Assembly: GCF_901933205.1 (NCBI RefSeq)
Contig: NC_044571.1
Span: forward strand, 59,085,994 to 59,149,993
Direction: 5' to 3'
From: Camarhynchus parvulus
Taxonomy: Eukaryota > Chordata > Aves > Passeriformes > Thraupidae
DNA length: 64,000 nucleotides
Below are positions 49,101-62,230 of the stretch, one piece after another (position 1 is the first letter of the stretch; every line of letters begins with the position of its first letter). The translations under genes were made by a program, and so were the position numbers. The notes below the pieces were generated by a model. It ran no database searches and had not been told where the DNA came from. It worked only from the letters and a program-made list of their open reading frames with translations.

Positions 49101-52100
49101 TTAGAGGAGAGAAACCTTACTTATATGTCATATAGGAAAGTTGCATTTAGGAATTTCCACTTGGGAAAACAGGGAAATAAAAGGATTTTCTCTTGGTAGA
49201 GCTGCACGCGCACCAGTACTTCCTTGTTTGCAACTTCCTAGTGGGCAATTCAGGGCAAAGTCCCTTCTTTTGCAACGGACCTTGTCTTTGATGTCAGTGG
49301 GACCTATACAAAAATGCCTTCTCAAAAAGCACACTTTTGTCTCTCAGACACCTGTTCAGCAGAGCCCTTCTCAAAGCAGCCTAACTTATCAGTACTTTTA
49401 TTACAGCAGAGATAATCATGATTATTATTTAACAGAGAGATAGGCGATTTATATCATCTGCTCTCTAAAGCTTAATCCAAAGTCATGGGAGTCAAGTATT
49501 ACTTGATCATGCTTGGTGGTATGAACATACCTTTTACATCTCAGTTTCCCATCAACATTTGGAAAAGATAGTATTTCCCCTGCCTTAGAGCCATGTTTTG
49601 CAATCATATGCATTAATAAGACTAAGAGGCATTCAACTATTAGAGAACAGGGACCAAATTAAACATGCAAAAATGCAGGCCAAAAGAAAGGTAAAACTTG
49701 TCTCAGTTTATTAGGCCAAAAACAGGATGAATTGAATGTAGGTTATGTATCTTGGTGGTTCTATCTATCAAGCAAGCATCCACATAAATATTTATTCTAA
49801 CTGATGTCACAATGTCAAATTCTCTCCGAATTGTTCAGTACATTCCCAGGACAAGTGTATGATCTGCACTTTTTCAAAACAAGAAAATAAAAACCAGTGG
49901 ATCTGAAGTGGGATAGAGTACCTCGCTGTGCTAACTTGCCAGAATGGTTCAGACAGAAAGTACTGCACTGCACATTACATTTTGCAAGTCTAATGTAAAA
50001 GCATTTCTCCTGTTTGCCTGCAGACGCGATAAGACTCCGAGCCTCATGGAATCAGCATTTCAGTGCATGTCGTCCAGTACCCTCTATACTGTGGATTTAG
50101 CAAAGCTTGCCTAAAGCTTGTTAAATCCCTCCTCCCACCAAACCACGTATTCCTGAAGTAAAGCCAAAAATATGGAGAAAATGTTAATTCAAATTCATCC
50201 TATGATACAAGAACATAGCAGCTAATATTCCTTTTTATTTTCTGAAGGTGTTTCTTCCTGGAAATAATGAGTCTGGTCTTCTTTGACTACAGGATCATCC
50301 TGTAGTGAAATAAGGAGGTTAGGGGGGTCAGCTTTCTTCACTAAGGTGTCATGGAACAATTGTCATCATGAAATCCATCTATTTCATGATACCAATGTTC
50401 AACATAGAGCTGTTTTGCTCTGCTAATCCCTCTACAAATTGCTTGCACTTTTTCCCTCTCCAAGTGATTCACATTTTTATGCAATATATTTTGGTGTCAT
50501 CTATCATAAAGCTCATCTATTTGGAAGACATTATGCAAATACTTTCATTTAATCCCTTTATCAGTAGAATGTCAGGTTAGTGTTTTAAAAAACATCCCTC
50601 TGGGCCATGTTCAAAATAAGAAAGTGTACGGGAAATATTAACACCTAGTTTAAAAAATATGTTGGTAAGGGTGAGCCTCAGTTTTCTAAGGCTGTAGGAA
50701 AGGGGCATCTTCCTGGAGCAGAATGAGAAACTGAGCAGAATTTGCAGAAAGGGTAAAATTTCCTTTACACCTTTAAAAATGCCACAGACACTGACTGGGC
50801 TGATTCATCCACCAAAAAAGAAAGAAAAAATTAGCCATAATGTCAAAAAAGAAAGACCATCACTAAAAGACATAAGACCACGACAACAGCAGCTGAGGTG
50901 CCACCAGCCAGAACAATGAGAGATTATTAACCGCAGATTCTGTGACTTGGCAAAAGAGCTTGTGACCCTGAAACAAAGCAATACAGACAATTGAGTCTAA
51001 CCATAATCTGCCTGAGTTCAAAGCCAAAATGTACCAAGAAAGTATAGTCCTGGTCTGGAAGAACAGGAAGACAACAGGCAGAAGGCAGAGTGGATGCAAA
51101 ATGGTAAGAGCATAGATAAAAACTGGCATATTTTGTTAGAGAACATCAAAATGCATGAAAAGCAAAATCTAGAAGAGGAGTATAAGGGTGCATATATGAA
51201 ACACTGACAGCAGTATCAAAATATGCTGGGGTGGTGAGTGAGAATCAATTCCCATTCAAGGATGCTTAAGAAGAAATAATTAATTCCTCAAAAGAAATGA
51301 GAGAAAACCCAGAGAATAGTGTATATTCATACGCGATGGCAAAGGAAGGCAGAAGAAAACATCCAGGAGAAGGAGCGTTAGAGGACATTTTGGTTACGAA
51401 AGAAATATACGGCTGTCTTGGGATTATGATAGATTTTCATGGACAGCTAGCCACATGTATAAAGGCAGGAGAAACCTGCATGCAAATTTTTTTAAAGAAG
51501 AAGGAATAATTGCTTAACAACAACCTGGGGCAATGATAAGGCAGGGGACATGTAATTGCTGACAACAGAAAACAGTTCCTTCAAAAGGCATCTTAGAAAC
51601 AGACCCAGCATGACATTGAAAGAAATTATTTACTTTGCTATTATGTCAGGGATAAATAATTTTCAAAAATAAAAGCTGACACACAATTAGAAAAAACCTC
51701 AAACTAATAATGGTTTTCTTTTCATCTGAGCAGCTATTTGTTCAGCACTTCAGTACACTGCAGTTCAAACTCTGAGTCTTGCACTCATTTCTGTCCCTTT
51801 CCCCTGAAAGTGTATCCAGTAAAGAGGATTCTTACTACCTCAAAAAATTTGTCCTTCATACATATGTCCTAGTCCCAAGGAAGACAGGAACATGGTCTGG
51901 ATGTAATCTGAGTCACTAATATGAACCCAAACACTTACTGGCACCTATATAATAAAGACTTAATACAGAAAGGTGCTTGAAACATCTGTTCCACATGCCA
52001 CCATATCACAAGTCCCAACAAAAATAAGATCTTTATTAAAAAAAGCAAGAGCCATTTCTCTAATGCCTGCACATGCCTGTGGCTGGTGAATATAAATGCA

Positions 52101-53935
52101 GCCACTTGGCCAGAGGGAAAAGGCTCCCAGGTGCTTTTTATGGCTTTGCACATGGCAGGCAAACTGCTGCCTCTGTCAAGTTGTGAAGAGCAGCACCAGC
52201 AGCCTTGGCTGCTCCGTGACCAAGGAATGTGGCTCCAGCCCAGCCTGGAGGTAGCAAGTGTTAGCAACCCCTTGATTAAAAGTGCACCTCAATGTGTAGA
52301 GCTAAGGGACAAGAAAGAAAAAGAATCTTCTCCACAATAACCCCATGTCTGAAAGCTGTGGCACCCTCCTTTTCACTCTTCCTATTCATTTTTAATCTCA
52401 CATCAGGGTTTTCTTGACCAGCCTAAGGAGGTAATGAGAGAAATGTGTTTTCATGATAGTTCTATGAATAGTTGCCTTCCAACAGATACTAAGAGACTCT
52501 CTTCCCTCTCTATAGGCCAAACAGCATAAAGTGTTCAGTCACAGCAAAAACATTAACGAACACTTTCTCTTAAATTGCCAAAACCTTCTGGGCTTGGCAT
52601 GGTTGCAAAAAAAGGTCCTCCTTCAGGTTTTCACCTTCAGTCAGATAACACAATGAGGACAACATGGAAAATGTCTGAGCTGAAATAAGAGATGAGGAAA
52701 CCTATAGACTAGCAGCTGGATACAGCTGCAGCTTTGTGTAGCCTTTAGCATTGTGAATATTTTCACATTAATATTAGATATCCCTAAAGAGGCCTGTAGC
52801 ATGCATTTCAAAGGCCTCTGATCCCAAGCAAGGAGAATACTCTCATCCATTTCCTGTGGCATGCACATAAAAGTTAAACCAATCCTACACCTACTCCCTC
52901 AGCCTCTGTGGAACACTGCGTCATCATTATTACAACCAGGATCAAGGTGTGACCATTTTATCTCCAAACTGCCCAATGCTTTGTGGCACAGACCTGATCT
53001 ATTCATGTCAGATGGGCTTGGTTGTACAAATAGGCCAGACCAGCAGCTATTCTCTTGACTAGTCCCTTCATTACAGCCACATTCATCAGTCAGGGAAAAG
53101 AAAGCTCACACCCTAATAACACTTGATGCAGGAAAAGAAAGTCACCATTTGGTTTTGTAAGCTATTCAAATGTACTGTTTTACAGTACCTGTAGACGTGG
53201 ACAAATGTGCTCTAGGCTTTGCAATGGACACAATGATCCATTCTGACTAGATTCACAATTTGCATAATGGTAACTATAAGCAATGCCAAAACAGCCCTGG
53301 TTTCCCAGAAATAGATGGACCACACGAGAATGTGCTTCTTGGGCAGCACAAAGGGGAGCCATGCTCAGAGATATTCTCTGCAGCTGATTGACCCAAACTG
53401 TAAATATAGTGGCATGCTAGATTTCTGCAAACCTCAGGATGGGATAGGCACTGTGTCACCTGCAGCTGCTCTTATGCAACTCAGACTACTTCTCAGAACA
53501 AATTAACATACCAGCTCTCAACGTTTCAGACAACTGAAGGAAATAGAGTTGCCCAAGCAGCCCTGGAGACCCTGGAGCAAGGCAAGCTTTCCTCCAATAA
53601 TGCTCAAATATAGTACACACCCTGATTGCTTTCTCCACTGTTGACTACTGCAGACTTTCTGTGGGCTCCAGAACTTATTAGTCCAATCCATCCTCAGCTG
53701 CAGTGGGCTTAACCCAGTCACAGAGAGAGCACAGGTAATGACCCCTCTGTTAAGACATTTACTAGGGCAAATGTCTCATTTTCAGTCCTTTGTAATACAG
53801 CCAAATTTCAAGTGTCTGAGTTCAGTGCCTGCCTTAATGATTTTTTAAGACTCTGGGGGACCAGAACAATTTTTTGTTGCTGTTGCTTTGAGAACAAGGT
53901 TAAAGGAGAACCGGCAGTTCTTCTGAATGCTATTC

Positions 53936-53949
53936 TTTTTTTTTTTTTT
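53936..53949. repeat. Poly-T tract (14 T)
   Basis: A run of 14 T followed by CAG. It could be the remnant A-tail of a minus-strand retrocopy, but no parent sequence was recognised beside it. Confidence 0.6.
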
Positions 53950-56900
53950 CAGCAGAATTCTGAACAGCCTCACTGGCATCTAGAGGAATCTGATATTCAA
54001 ATGGACCTAGAGCAGGGGCTGAAGAAACCCTGCTTGTTGACCCCAAGAAAAACCTGATTTCTCTATAGAAAAATATCAAAGGCACCATGAAAGATCACCT
54101 CTACAAGGAAGGAGAAAGAATATGAGTCTATAATGCACAGATCCCAGGTGAGGTACTAAGCCAGACCACCTCTCAGGCATCTTGACAAAGTGCAGTACCT
54201 TGTTAATGTCACTCCAGCAGTGCTTTTGTTGTATCTATCTGCTGCCCAGCAACAGCTTCGCAGCCCCAAAACAAGAATCAAAAAACCGGAACTGCATGCT
54301 CAATCACATTCCACTTCATAGTCCAGCATAACTCATGAGTGAATCCAGGTTTGTGCTGAGAGAGTACACTTCTCACTGGCACTTGAATGAGCTGGTGCCA
54401 CCCCAGCAGGAACTTCTGATGGGCCAACTGTGATAAACAGCAGAGAAGTTGAGAAGTGATAACATTTTGAATTGCTATAGGTTGAATTGCACATGAATGT
54501 GAGTTGGAGTGTTCACAAGAGCTTGCAAATGTAATTCAAAACATATGGTATGCTCTCCTGGGCTTGTTTACACCACAAAGTGTGTTTAAACTGAGAGATA
54601 GTGTCAGCTTTAAAGAAAACTAAGTTTTGCCTCCAAATTTGGACAGGCTCTCTTATTTCAAAATAGGTTTAGTCTGAAATAGTTTAAATCCACACCTGCT
54701 GGAGTTAAGCTAACTCAAAAACAAGACAATCAGTGGAAGTAGAGCATCTGCTGAGAGAATGCATTGCTGTTAACAGATATAGACAAGCCTGAAGAAATTT
54801 CTAAAAACACATATCAAAAACAGGTAAGACTAGAGTATCAGATGAAATTTTGGCCAAAAGAAAATAAGTAGGGAAAAATCAAAGTTGATTTAAAAAAAAG
54901 GAATTATAATGATGTTCAGTTATTTAACCATTAATTCCTAGAAACACACTTCACATACCATTCTGAATAGTCAAAACAAATCTGAAAAAAAAAATTTGGT
55001 TTTTTTTCCACAGATCCAGCCTCTGGAATCTATTTTTTCTTTACAGTCTGGATCTCAGCTTCTCCCTGATGGTAAATGAGTGTCACACCACAAACTTGAC
55101 AAGGACCCATCTTCATGTCTATGTATTAAAAACTCAGTCCTCTTCCCATTAGACTCACAATGGCTGTTTTAGCAGTACAGCAACTAATTTCCCATAGCCT
55201 GTGGAAGTTTGCCATTGGGTTTGAAATTTCCTGCCAGGCTGGTTTCTGCCAGTTTGTGACGGTATTTATGCAGCTTTATCGTTATGATCTCACCAGGAGT
55301 CTGAAACAATAGTAAAATGTATTTACACAGAAACAGACTTTACCTTGTTTCCTCAAAAATACACATTATATCAGAATAGTTCAATTTGTCCACAAGAAAA
55401 TTATTTAATCCTCCATCATGAATGATTCTGTGCATTCCTTTATAATAATCATAAATTAATCCTCTATATTTTTCATTAGCAGTTTTTAAAGAACAGCATT
55501 AGCATCCTAGTCAACTAGGATCTCAGTTCTGATCTCTTCAGTTGTTTAATTAAAAAGTAGATCTTCACCCTTCCTATATATTAAGTTATAGACTCAAAAT
55601 GAAAGTAGAAAGTCTGCCCCTCTTTTAAAATGCAATTAAAGTTTCTCAACTCATTAGTTTTCATTTTAATTGAAGTAACATTGCTCTCTGGGTTGTTTAA
55701 AAACAGGAGTGAAACATCCATCCATCTTCTTACACCACTTGCTCAGTTTCTGCCCATCTGGACTCTGTTCTCATTATCAGAGGCATGTCAATAGAGCTTC
55801 CTCAGTGCAAGTCTGAGGAGGAAGGAGAAAGACTCTACCATCTTTATACACCAAGACATCCTGAAATCTCTGAGAGGCAAGCTGTGGCCATTCTTGGCAT
55901 GACATTTCTACAGGTTTCTGCCTCCAACTGTCCCCTACACCACTCTGCTGGCAGTACCAACGTGGCAACACAGCAGAAAATGTGACCCTCTCCAAGCCTT
56001 CTCTGCTCATACCTCAGCTTAAATGGCTGGAGGAGGCAAAGTCTGCATGCAGGATGTGTTACCCTTTTCTTGCTGCCTCTTTGGTTTGGAGGGGCAAAGG
56101 AGAACCTCAGGCAGGATCAGCAGTGAAGAACTGGCAAGGACTGCAGCACCTCCAACATGGCTGAAAGCAGCAGCCCCAAGCTTCTAAGAAACAGGGTGTG
56201 CAAGATGGAACAGGAGAACCTGAGGCAACACAGCTCTCAGAAGAACAAAGCATAGTGTGAAATGAGCCTCAGAAGGGGACTCACTTCCCCAGTTGGTTCA
56301 GCCACCCAACCTGAGGGTGAGGTCATCTCTGCAAGCCCAGTAACAGGGCTACCTGATGGCAGAGTGCGTGACAGGTCTCAGACTGTACCATGGGAAAATC
56401 ATGGCTGAGAGATGCTTCCTGCTTCCCTGCTACACTCACTCCAAATGTGCTATAGATATTATACAAGCAGCTTCCCTTCCGTTGGATTTGCTTGCACCTG
56501 TTATAATCTAATTAGGAGGAAATTGGACTTCCTTTGCTAGCATCATAAAAAGAGGCAACATAAACATATAAATCTTTCTCTCAAATTCCTTTTTCTTCTT
56601 TTTGAAATGCCAGGAGACTGCCCCGTGAACCCAATGTGCAATTCTATTTTGCATAACAAGTTGAATAATGGATCAAGTTTATGTCTACCGCAGATGAAAA
56701 TCATGCTTTTTCTGAAATCCATTCACTGCGTCATGAGCCTCAGATCCTCTAGGTGCTATACATTTCAGCTGTCATAAATCCATGTAATGCTCCTCTGCAT
56801 GACACTATTCATTTAGACCACCAATTTAGTTAAATTGACAGATGTGAAAAAAACACATGTAACCAAACAGCTCCCCAGTGATCATACAGCTGCTGATGCT

Positions 56901-57369
56901 GAAGGGACTGCATGCTTAATTCAGTGACAGTCAGGCACTTCCATCCACATTTGCCACCTGCTGTCAATATAATGTCAGGTGGAGCTGTGCCACTCTCACT
57001 AAGCTTACTTCTATTCAACATTCTCAAAAGCTTTTGCAAGCAAATTAAGTGCAGTAGGTGGGATCCTGCACCCACTTCCCCTATGGATCATAAGAATCTC
57101 CCCGCTGGTTTGATCAGGGCCAAAGACCACCTCTTAAAGATGAGGAAAATTGGCATCTGGTCCTCTTTCATTTTCTTTGCAAAACAGCCTTGCGTGCATC
57201 AAAAATAAATCAACGAGAAAACAGACAACACGCTGAGCAAAGGGTATTTATTACCCTTATCTTTGAAATCTAGAACCTGCCACTCACACTACAGTTTGAC
57301 AGTGCGGTACACTCTGCTTGGAGTCCTGGACACTCTTCTCAAACTAATCCACACAAGGCATATCAAAGC

Positions 57370-57430
57370 AGATTACTAGGCCCCAATTCAGCAATGTCTT
57401 TAGCAAATCCTTATGGCCCTTTAATGTAAG
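57370..57430 (+). repeat. Possible scrap of an ancient interspersed repeat
   Basis: TAGGCCCCAATTCAGCAATG, TCTTTAGCAAATCCTTATGG and TTAATGTAAGTAG resemble, in order, an old sauropsid repeat of the 'ggcccagattcagcaaagcacttaag' type. The match is weak and made by eye. Confidence 0.35.
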
Positions 57431-60400
57431 TAGCCAAGAGCTTTGCCAATTCAGGTCTTCAAACAGCAAGGAAGACACATTTTAAAGCAGCACCACATAT
57501 CTCTAAAATGAGCATATGGCTCTTAATATTTTCTGAAAGGCTTTTGTTTCACAATATGCATCAATTTATTGTGCAGCATCCAGTTTTCCACAATTTTTAG
57601 CACAATGAAAGTCATCAGGAAAAACTAAGTTTGCTTTTCAATAGAATGAACGAAATGTGTTCAGATTCTATTTCATTTTGGCATACAACAAAAAACAAAT
57701 GGAGGATGTGCTTTCTTCACACAGAATTCACCATTGTCTCTCTCCAAGTGGGAGAAATGCCTGCTTTTCTGTTCAAATCACTATAAATCAGCTTTCATCA
57801 TGAACTTTCTGCATAATGTTAGCCTGCCCAACCATGTAAATAAATAAATGAATCAATGTAACATTGTTTTTATATGGCATATTGTCACTGTTCATTAGTA
57901 ATTTAATTCTGCATGTGTTCCGCATTTGATAGACAAGTTGTGCATGGGGAAAAAAAAATCAACATTCTTAAGACTTTGGCACCTACAGCAAAGCTATTAA
58001 ATTCATATTAATGCGTCAAAATAAGTAATCAGCAACTCTGAAATCAGGTCATTCATTTTTGTGCCTAAATTTAGATCTAGATGATTAACTTTAGGCATTC
58101 ACAGTTGAAAAATGTTCATCCAAATGTGTCATCAGGGAGGGCTGAATAGATTTCTAGAAGAAACACTTGAGAGAAAAATTCTAAATTATAACAATTTAGA
58201 TGATAAATAGTATTATAATTTATTATTCATATAGTTCTATTGGTGTGCCTGGCATTCTAAAGGCAAGAGAAGAAATACAGCTAAATATGTTATTCTAAAT
58301 ATACTTTAAAGGCTAGAACTAAGGCTATAAAGATTTAGAACACAATTACTGGTGTTCAGCTGATTGTAGTATTTTTCAAAGGAAAGGATTTAATAGAGAT
58401 TTTTCTCCTCTGCCCTTTGAAAAGGTAAGATAATACTTGTGAACTTAAACTTCATAAAACAATTTTCCAGCTTTGACCTATATCCATAAAGATATTTAGA
58501 TGTTCAATTTCTATGTCAACATTCAGTTTCACCTTAATATCAAGGGATAAACAATTGGAAACAGGGATGGGAATTCATCTCTAAAATAAGTAGACAGCAA
58601 AGTAATTCCAAGGAATGACGTACATAACACTAAGGCAAGTGCCTTGGAAAGATTTATGATATGACTCTTTCTGTTAATCAGAGAGGAAGACAGCTAGTTT
58701 CAACTGGACTTCTGACTTTCAGAGGTGAAATAAATCCTTTTATTGGTGCCTACACCAAAGCCATTATTCTTTTACAAAGATTGACTTATTTTGGATTGAC
58801 GCACACAAAAACCCCAGCGTTTCTAGATGCTGAAATTTAAGAATATTCAGTACCCAAAATACTATGGTTTTGCATAAAAATTCATGATGTCTCAAGGCCA
58901 AGAATAAAGTATTTTAGAAGAGACTTTATAAGTGTCAATAAACTTTGTCAAGAGGACCAGTCACACTCTTGACAAAGCAAAAAGCAAGTGTTCACTTAAA
59001 CAGAGGGGAGAAGGTATGAGCACCAAGAAAAGATGTGCTCCTTTCTAAAGATGCGTTAAACAACTCACATTCCTGGTGAATCCCACTCCTAGCAGGCAAG
59101 CATTGAGTTTCACTCTGCGCCAGCTTCTGTGTCTGGCATCCCAGCCAGTACAATGAATTGTTTTTCCTAAGGATCTAACAGCACTAATGAAGAGGTACTG
59201 AACAAGTCTAAATGTAAAAGAAAATGCATTATAGCAGGGGCATTCACAGAAATAACTTAATAAAAACTGCCCATTTTGCAAAGAGGAAGATGGATGCTGT
59301 TTAACAGGGTGTTTTTGTCCATAAAACATTCACTTCTATCCCTCTAGCAAAATGTGTCACTGTATGTTACAGAGAACTCGTCCCTTTTGTGTCTAGGGAC
59401 AAAACAGTTGCAGTGTAAAAATTTCCCATGAAGACAGTAATGAGCCCAGAACCTGGAAAGCACTTTAAATGTACACACCTGGATTACAGACAAGAAGAAA
59501 TGTTTACAGATTCAAGTTCCCCCTTGCTACCACTCCCTGAGATGACAATGGCAGCAAATGACCTCTTAAGTCTACCTCCAGCAGTGACACTTGATTTCTT
59601 GTGGAGTGTTGCAGTGTTGGACAGAACACATTCTCAGTCCGTACATATGGCAAAGCTGAGGCTCAGGAATCTGTTAACTATCAATGATGAGGCCATCAAA
59701 TCCTTTCATAAAGGGGAGAAGCATGAGCTGGCTCAGAGAGGCCAAATCTGTATAAAACAGGCTAGCTGGATTAACTCTCCTCTCCTCCCACTGGCAGTGG
59801 AGTCTAGAGGCAAGCGATCCAATTATAGGCTAGACACCTAATTTTTAGACAGTAATATTTAGGTAAGACCAATACAGGAAATAGCCTATAGCAACTTTAA
59901 ATTGAAGATTAGGGTAGATTAAGGGTATGTTTTGCTGAAACAAAAGTAATTTTCATAATCTGCTTTCTGAAACAAGGAAAGTAATAAAAACACAAGCAAA
60001 CCTCAAGCAGTAGCAGAGCAAACCAATATATGAGAAACACACACTTCTCACACCACCACAAAACAGCATGTAAAGGCCTGCTACCCTCACAGCACAGCTA
60101 AGCAAGCCATGCATCAGCTGGTTACCAAATCAGAAAAGCACAAGCTGTCAGAACTTTCCTGGCAGCTCCCAACTTCTGCAGGACTCCTCCCATGCCAGCA
60201 GAGCCTGTCTTTGCACAGTGCATTCCCCACCAGCAGGTCATACAGCAGTACAGTGGGGAGGGTGCCATGGATACAATGCCAGCTCCTGATCACCAACAAA
60301 ACTGACTACTTTTCCAGTGCTCCCAAGCAGCCTCTGATGAGGAACTCCTACTGGGAGTTGTCATTTTGATAGAAGGCATCAATGACCCACCTTCTCTGAC

Positions 60401-62159
60401 TGACACCTCTGGCAGAGGTCCCACTCTTCCCTCCATTGTCTTGCTCATCTTTGATGAGAATTATTAAACTCTCACATCCTCAGAGCCCTTCCCACTCAGG
60501 CCCTCCTTGCAGCAGAGTGAAATAGCAATAGTGAGACTGACTAAATCTGATGCAGTGAATTGCACTTTTCTTAGGACTGGTCTAGAGAAAACACAAAAAT
60601 TAGTTTCACATCTGTAGTCTCCATAAATATCATTATTTGGGTCCAGCTAATCTAGGCCCAGGACAAATATTTTGTGTCTAATTAGGCAAACCATCCTCTC
60701 CCCAATAAAATCAATATAATAAACAATTGATCTTACAAACAGAAAGCATTGTATGAAAATTGTAGTGATAGTCTACACTAAGTCTATTAGAGAGAGCATA
60801 GAGAAGTAAAATTTAGTTATTCTATATGTTTAAACAATTTTTTACTAATTTTTGTCATCTTTATTGAAAATTTTGACCACTTACAAAGGCAAATATTCTT
60901 CTTTAATCTACTCTGTGTTGATGGGACAACAAAATAAAGAGCAGGTTTGCAGTTTATGGCTACGTCTGGTAATGCTGCAGCTCATGAGCTAAATTCATAT
61001 TATTTATTTGAGTGTCATCTACCACCAGTTAAATACAATCCTCACAGTTCCCATGCTAAAGAGCTTGAAACTGGGCATATTTGAATCAGGGTTTTCAATT
61101 TTGCCCTTCTTGTCTTTCCAGACATTTAAAAAGGAAATGGTAATTTCTAACCATAATGAGTGATTCTGCTGCCAAGCCACTAGGATGGAAAGGAAGCAGT
61201 CTTCATACTTACAAGGCCTTCACATAGTTAAGAGCATGTAACCCCAGTGACCTGCAACATTAAATGAGAAAACACAAGCTCAGTCTTTCAGCCTTTATTT
61301 TTATGCACTCTGAATCTACAATTAGCTCAATTCCAAGCATCTGGTCTTTTTAACCCCATACATTCAAAGGTCATTTGATCTTTTACCAGTCAAGGTTTGC
61401 TGATATGACAAACATCATTTCATGTTTATTAAAAATGGAGACAAGTTAGTGACATGTAAAATTGACTATCACAGGGTTATATGTTTTTTTGATCCTTCCT
61501 GTTATTTGCAATTACACTGAAATGCTAAAAATAAAATTAAAAGTTCTGTCCATTTGCATGACACCTCTTCTAGCAAACATGCAACGGTGCATGAGAGTTT
61601 ACACACTGATCAGAGTTACCAATTAGCTCCAGTGGTCTTTTGTCTTTCTTTCAAGCATCTATCAGAGGTTAGCATGGAGTGACTGGTTTGGTTTGAGCCA
61701 CTGCTGCTTTTCTAACTCCATTAGGTTCTGGCACAGATGAAAGTAGGTCTCTGCTGCCACTGAAGGCAATAGCAGAGTCCTGAGTTCTGTACTACAAATA
61801 ATTGGCTGAGAGACAGTCATTATTCTATATTTTCATCCTAATATCCGCCAATATCACATATAGTGGAACTGCTTGGATCCCTGCTCAATATAAATGAAAA
61901 AAAAAAAACCCCAGGTTTCAGTCACAGATTTTTCTAATACAAAGCTTTTAAAACAAAGTCTGAGTGTCTTAGTGCTTGAGATTCATTTGAGACATATCCT
62001 TAATTCTCCAATAGTATGAAAATATTTTTGACTGTTTCTAACAATAAATGAGCCAATGTGAACATCTATCCATCTTGCCCAGAAACAAACCCTTCATTTT
62101 ATACTGTATAGCTGGGAACTATAGAAGATCCATCTCCTACACGTATTTGGATTTCATTA

Positions 62160-62230
62160 TGTAGCTCACTGAAGTCAAAGGGACTATTAGGTGCACACCT
62201 CAAAACACTTGAGTTCAGCACCTTATTTAG
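62160..62230 (+). repeat. Possible scrap of an ancient interspersed repeat
   Basis: TCACTGAAGTCAAAGGGACT followed by ATTAGGTGCACACC and CACTTGAGTTCAGCACC resembles the 'acttcaatgggact' plus 'cacatgcttaag' block order of old reptile and bird repeats. The match is weak and the family was not assigned. Confidence 0.3.
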